Source: Pseudomonadota bacterium
GTDB lineage: Bacteria; Pseudomonadota; Alphaproteobacteria; Rhizobiales; Xanthobacteraceae
DNA length: 5,614 bases
Assembly: GCA_021779635.1 (NCBI GenBank)
Contig: JAJYAH010000513.1
Coordinates: 1 to 5,614 of the forward strand
Direction of reading: 5' to 3'
The notes under the pieces were generated by a model. It did no database searches. It was not told where the DNA came from and was given only the letters and a program-made list of their open reading frames with translations. How positions within the stretch are numbered: the stretch's first letter is position 1; the number at the start of each line of letters is the position of its first letter. Positions 4,092 to 5,614 of the stretch are shown here, piece by piece. A program made the translations under genes and the position numbers.

Positions 4092-4799
4092 ATGTCCAAC
4101 CAAGACCAATCGGCAGTCGTCGCAACGCGCTGGTGGTGGGTGCGCCATGCGCCGGTCCGCAGTGATGGCGGCAACATCTACGGCCAGAAGGATATCGCTT
4201 GCGATACCAGCGATCGTGAGGTGTTCGAGGCAGTCGCGAAAATTCTGCCGCGCACCGCGGTATGGTATGCGAGCAGCCTGATGCGCACGCACCAGACCGC
4301 AGACGCGATCTGGGCCGCCGGATTTCCAAAACCATCGGCGATGCCTCACGTGGCCGCCTTCGCCGAACAGCATCTCGGCGCATGGCAGGGCATGAATCGT
4401 GCGGCATTCCTCGCCAGCCGGCCGGTCGGCAGCCACTGGTTTGCCGATATCGACGTGCCCGCGCCCGGCGGTGAAAGCTTCATGGATCTCTACAATCGCG
4501 TGCGGGGCGCGATCGAGCGGATCAATACCGAACAGGCGGGCGGCGACGTCATCGCGGTCGCGCATGGCGGCACCATCAAGGCGGCGATCGGCCTTGCGCT
4601 CGGCGGCGAGCCGGCCAAGGGGCTTGCCTTCGACATCGACAATTGCTCGGTGACGCGGCTCGATCATTACGCAAGCGCCGGCCACACAAGCTGGCGGCTT
4701 CCGATGGTCAACCAGCAGCCCTGGATCGCGGATGCCCGGCATGCCGCCATGCACCAGCCGGCAGGTCCCGAGATCGTGCCGGAAACCAAGCTCGCCTGA
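4092..4799 (+). CDS. Histidine phosphatase family protein (phosphoglycerate-mutase-like)
   Basis: Phosphatase of the branch-1 histidine phosphatase superfamily, 235 residues, probably cytosolic, with no signal peptide visible. It hydrolyses a phosphomonoester through a phosphohistidine intermediate. Motifs: WWWVRHAP, in which Arg18 and His19 take the RHG role and His19 is the nucleophile; SSLMRTHQTA with Arg65, the second phosphate-binding Arg; AEQHLGAWQGM with Glu92, the likely acid/base in the E..LG.W.G motif; and VAHGGTIKA with His158, the second catalytic His. This arrangement resembles alpha-ribazole phosphatase (CobC) and related small-molecule phosphatases more than true glycolytic mutases, but no cobalamin genes are nearby. 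The last 30 or so residues, after the conserved fold, are not recognisable. It is followed 74 nt later by a DHRS4-like SDR on the same strand, possibly one transcript. The substrate is unknown; a role on phosphorylated acyl-CoA is only a guess from the nearby kinase. Confidence 0.92.
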   Translation: MSNQDQSAVVATRWWWVRHAPVRSDGGNIYGQKDIACDTSDREVFEAVAKILPRTAVWYASSLMRTHQTADAIWAAGFPKPSAMPHVAAFAEQHLGAWQGMNRAAFLASRPVGSHWFADIDVPAPGGESFMDLYNRVRGAIERINTEQAGGDVIAVAHGGTIKAAIGLALGGEPAKGLAFDIDNCSVTRLDHYASAGHTSWRLPMVNQQPWIADARHAAMHQPAGPEIVPETKLA

Positions 4800-4862
4800 A
4801 GCGCTGTTGTCTCGTGCCATGAACGCTGCTTAGCTCAAAATCGAAATCACAAACGTTAATCT

Positions 4863-4867
4863 GGGAG
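4863..4867 (+). promoter_or_regulatory. Ribosome binding site of the DHRS4-like SDR gene
   Basis: GGGAG ends 6 nt before the ATG at 4874. It supports that start, and the protein then begins MTLFDMTGKVAVVTG, as expected for the family. Confidence 0.75.
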
Positions 4868-4873
4868 AAACGC

Positions 4874-5614
4874 ATGACCTTGTTTGACATGACCGGAAAA
4901 GTCGCCGTTGTCACCGGCTCCTCGCGCGGCATCGGCCGCGCCATCGCCGAAAGGATGGCCGAGCACGGCGCCAGGGTGGTGATCTCGTCGCGCAAGCAGC
5001 AGGCCTGCGACGCGGTGGCGAAGGCGATCAACGACAAGGCCGGCAAACAGGTGGCGCTGGCGGTGGCCGCGAACATCTCGACCAAGGACGATCTGAAAAA
5101 TCTCACCGAGGAAACCAACCGCGTGTTCGGCACGATCGACACCCTGGTCTGCAATGCCGCGTCGAATCCCTATTATGGCCCCCAGGCGGGAATTTCCGAC
5201 GACCAGTTCCGCAAGATCCTCGACAACAACATCGTCGCAAATCACTGGCTGATCAGCCTGGTGGTGCCGCAGATGATCGCGCGCAAGGACGGCTCAATCA
5301 CCATCATCTCGTCGATCGGCGGCCTCAAGGGTTCGACGGTGCTCGGCGCCTATGCGATCTCAAAGGCCGCCGACATGCAGCTGGCGCGCAACCTGGCCTG
5401 CGAATATGGCCCGCACAATGTCCGCGTCAACTGCATCGCGCCGGGCCTGATCAAGACCGACTTTGCCAAGGCGTTGTGGGACAATCCGGAGACGCTGAAG
5501 GCCTCCACCGCGCGCTCGCCGCTGCTGCGGATCGGCGAGCCCGACGAAATCGCCGGTGCGGCGGTGTTTCTGGCCTCGGCGGCGGGAAGTTTCACGACCG
5601 GGCAAACCATCGTC
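4874..5614 (+). CDS. DHRS4-like SDR-family oxidoreductase (3' end missing)
   Basis: Classical short-chain dehydrogenase/reductase; 247 residues are visible and roughly ten are missing past the right edge. It is probably a cytosolic NADPH-preferring carbonyl reductase or alcohol dehydrogenase. Motifs: TGSSRGIG at 14-21 (cofactor); SRK at 39-41 after beta-2, where the basic residues favour NADP(H); NAASNP from residue 94, replacing the usual NAG; Asn119; Ser147; Tyr160 and Lys164 in YAISK; and RVNCIAPGLIKTDFAKALW, ending in FTTGQTIV at the edge. The NAAxNP and NCxAPGLIKTxF..xLW signatures match, from memory, the human DHRS4 (peroxisomal carbonyl/retinal reductase) subfamily. It lies 74 nt after the histidine phosphatase gene on the same strand. 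A separate promoter in that gap is not evident. The precise substrate cannot be told. Confidence 0.93.
   Translation, partial: MTLFDMTGKVAVVTGSSRGIGRAIAERMAEHGARVVISSRKQQACDAVAKAINDKAGKQVALAVAANISTKDDLKNLTEETNRVFGTIDTLVCNAASNPYYGPQAGISDDQFRKILDNNIVANHWLISLVVPQMIARKDGSITIISSIGGLKGSTVLGAYAISKAADMQLARNLACEYGPHNVRVNCIAPGLIKTDFAKALWDNPETLKASTARSPLLRIGEPDEIAGAAVFLASAAGSFTTGQTIV

Noticed and set aside
3969..4820. Minus-strand open frame of 283 codons opposite the histidine phosphatase
   Set aside because: It is a shadow of a gene with all catalytic motifs on the plus strand, and its start lies inside a dispersed repeat or the next intergenic gap.
4800..4873. Promoter or terminator between the phosphatase and the DHRS4-like SDR
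   Set aside because: The best pair (TTGTCT at 4807 with a weak box near 4830) matches poorly and no hairpin with a T-run is present.

Overview
The window reads as a stretch of chromosome from a GC-rich alphaproteobacterium, most likely Bradyrhizobium or a close relative in the Nitrobacteraceae. The basis is GC-rich codon use, GGGAG-type ribosome binding sites, and intergenic repeats that I recognise from memory as typical of that group: a CGTCATTGCGAG/CTCGCAATGACG element, a TAGAGC..GCTCTA element, CCGG-rich palindromes, and a long element ending in a GCGCAGGG..CCTGCGC hairpin. No database search was possible, so the genus is an inference.

Layout. (1) Positions 2-2249, plus strand: the 3' part of an acyl-CoA dehydrogenase gene of the ACAD10/ACAD11 type, then 49 nt later a complete APH-type phosphotransferase gene. 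In animal ACAD10 and ACAD11 these two domains are fused into one protein; here they are separate neighbouring genes. (2) Positions 2250-3081: 832 bp without a credible gene, packed with palindromes, a short tandem repeat and a long interspersed element. (3) Positions 3082-3867, minus strand: a complete classical short-chain dehydrogenase (SDR), convergent with the first pair. (4) Positions 3868-4091: a divergent intergenic region with direct repeats, a candidate promoter and another dispersed repeat. (5) Positions 4092-4799, plus strand: a complete histidine phosphatase (phosphoglycerate-mutase-like fold). (6) Positions 4874-5614, plus strand: a DHRS4-like SDR, cut by the right edge.

How the genes may work together. 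The kinase-like and dehydrogenase-like pair resembles LvaA/LvaC of Pseudomonas putida levulinate catabolism and the two halves of ACAD11. In those systems a 4-hydroxyacyl-CoA is phosphorylated and the phosphate is then removed, which feeds the chain into beta-oxidation. The two SDRs could interconvert hydroxy and keto groups, and the phosphatase might act on a phosphorylated intermediate, but these three lie in other transcription units and their involvement is speculative. The dehydrogenase has Asp rather than Glu at the usual C-terminal catalytic-base position, which supports the special ACAD10/11-type assignment. I found no clearly new multi-gene system. The items most worth a second look are the split ACAD11-like pair, the structured interspersed element between the convergent genes, and the paired 12-bp-period direct repeats in front of the minus-strand SDR.
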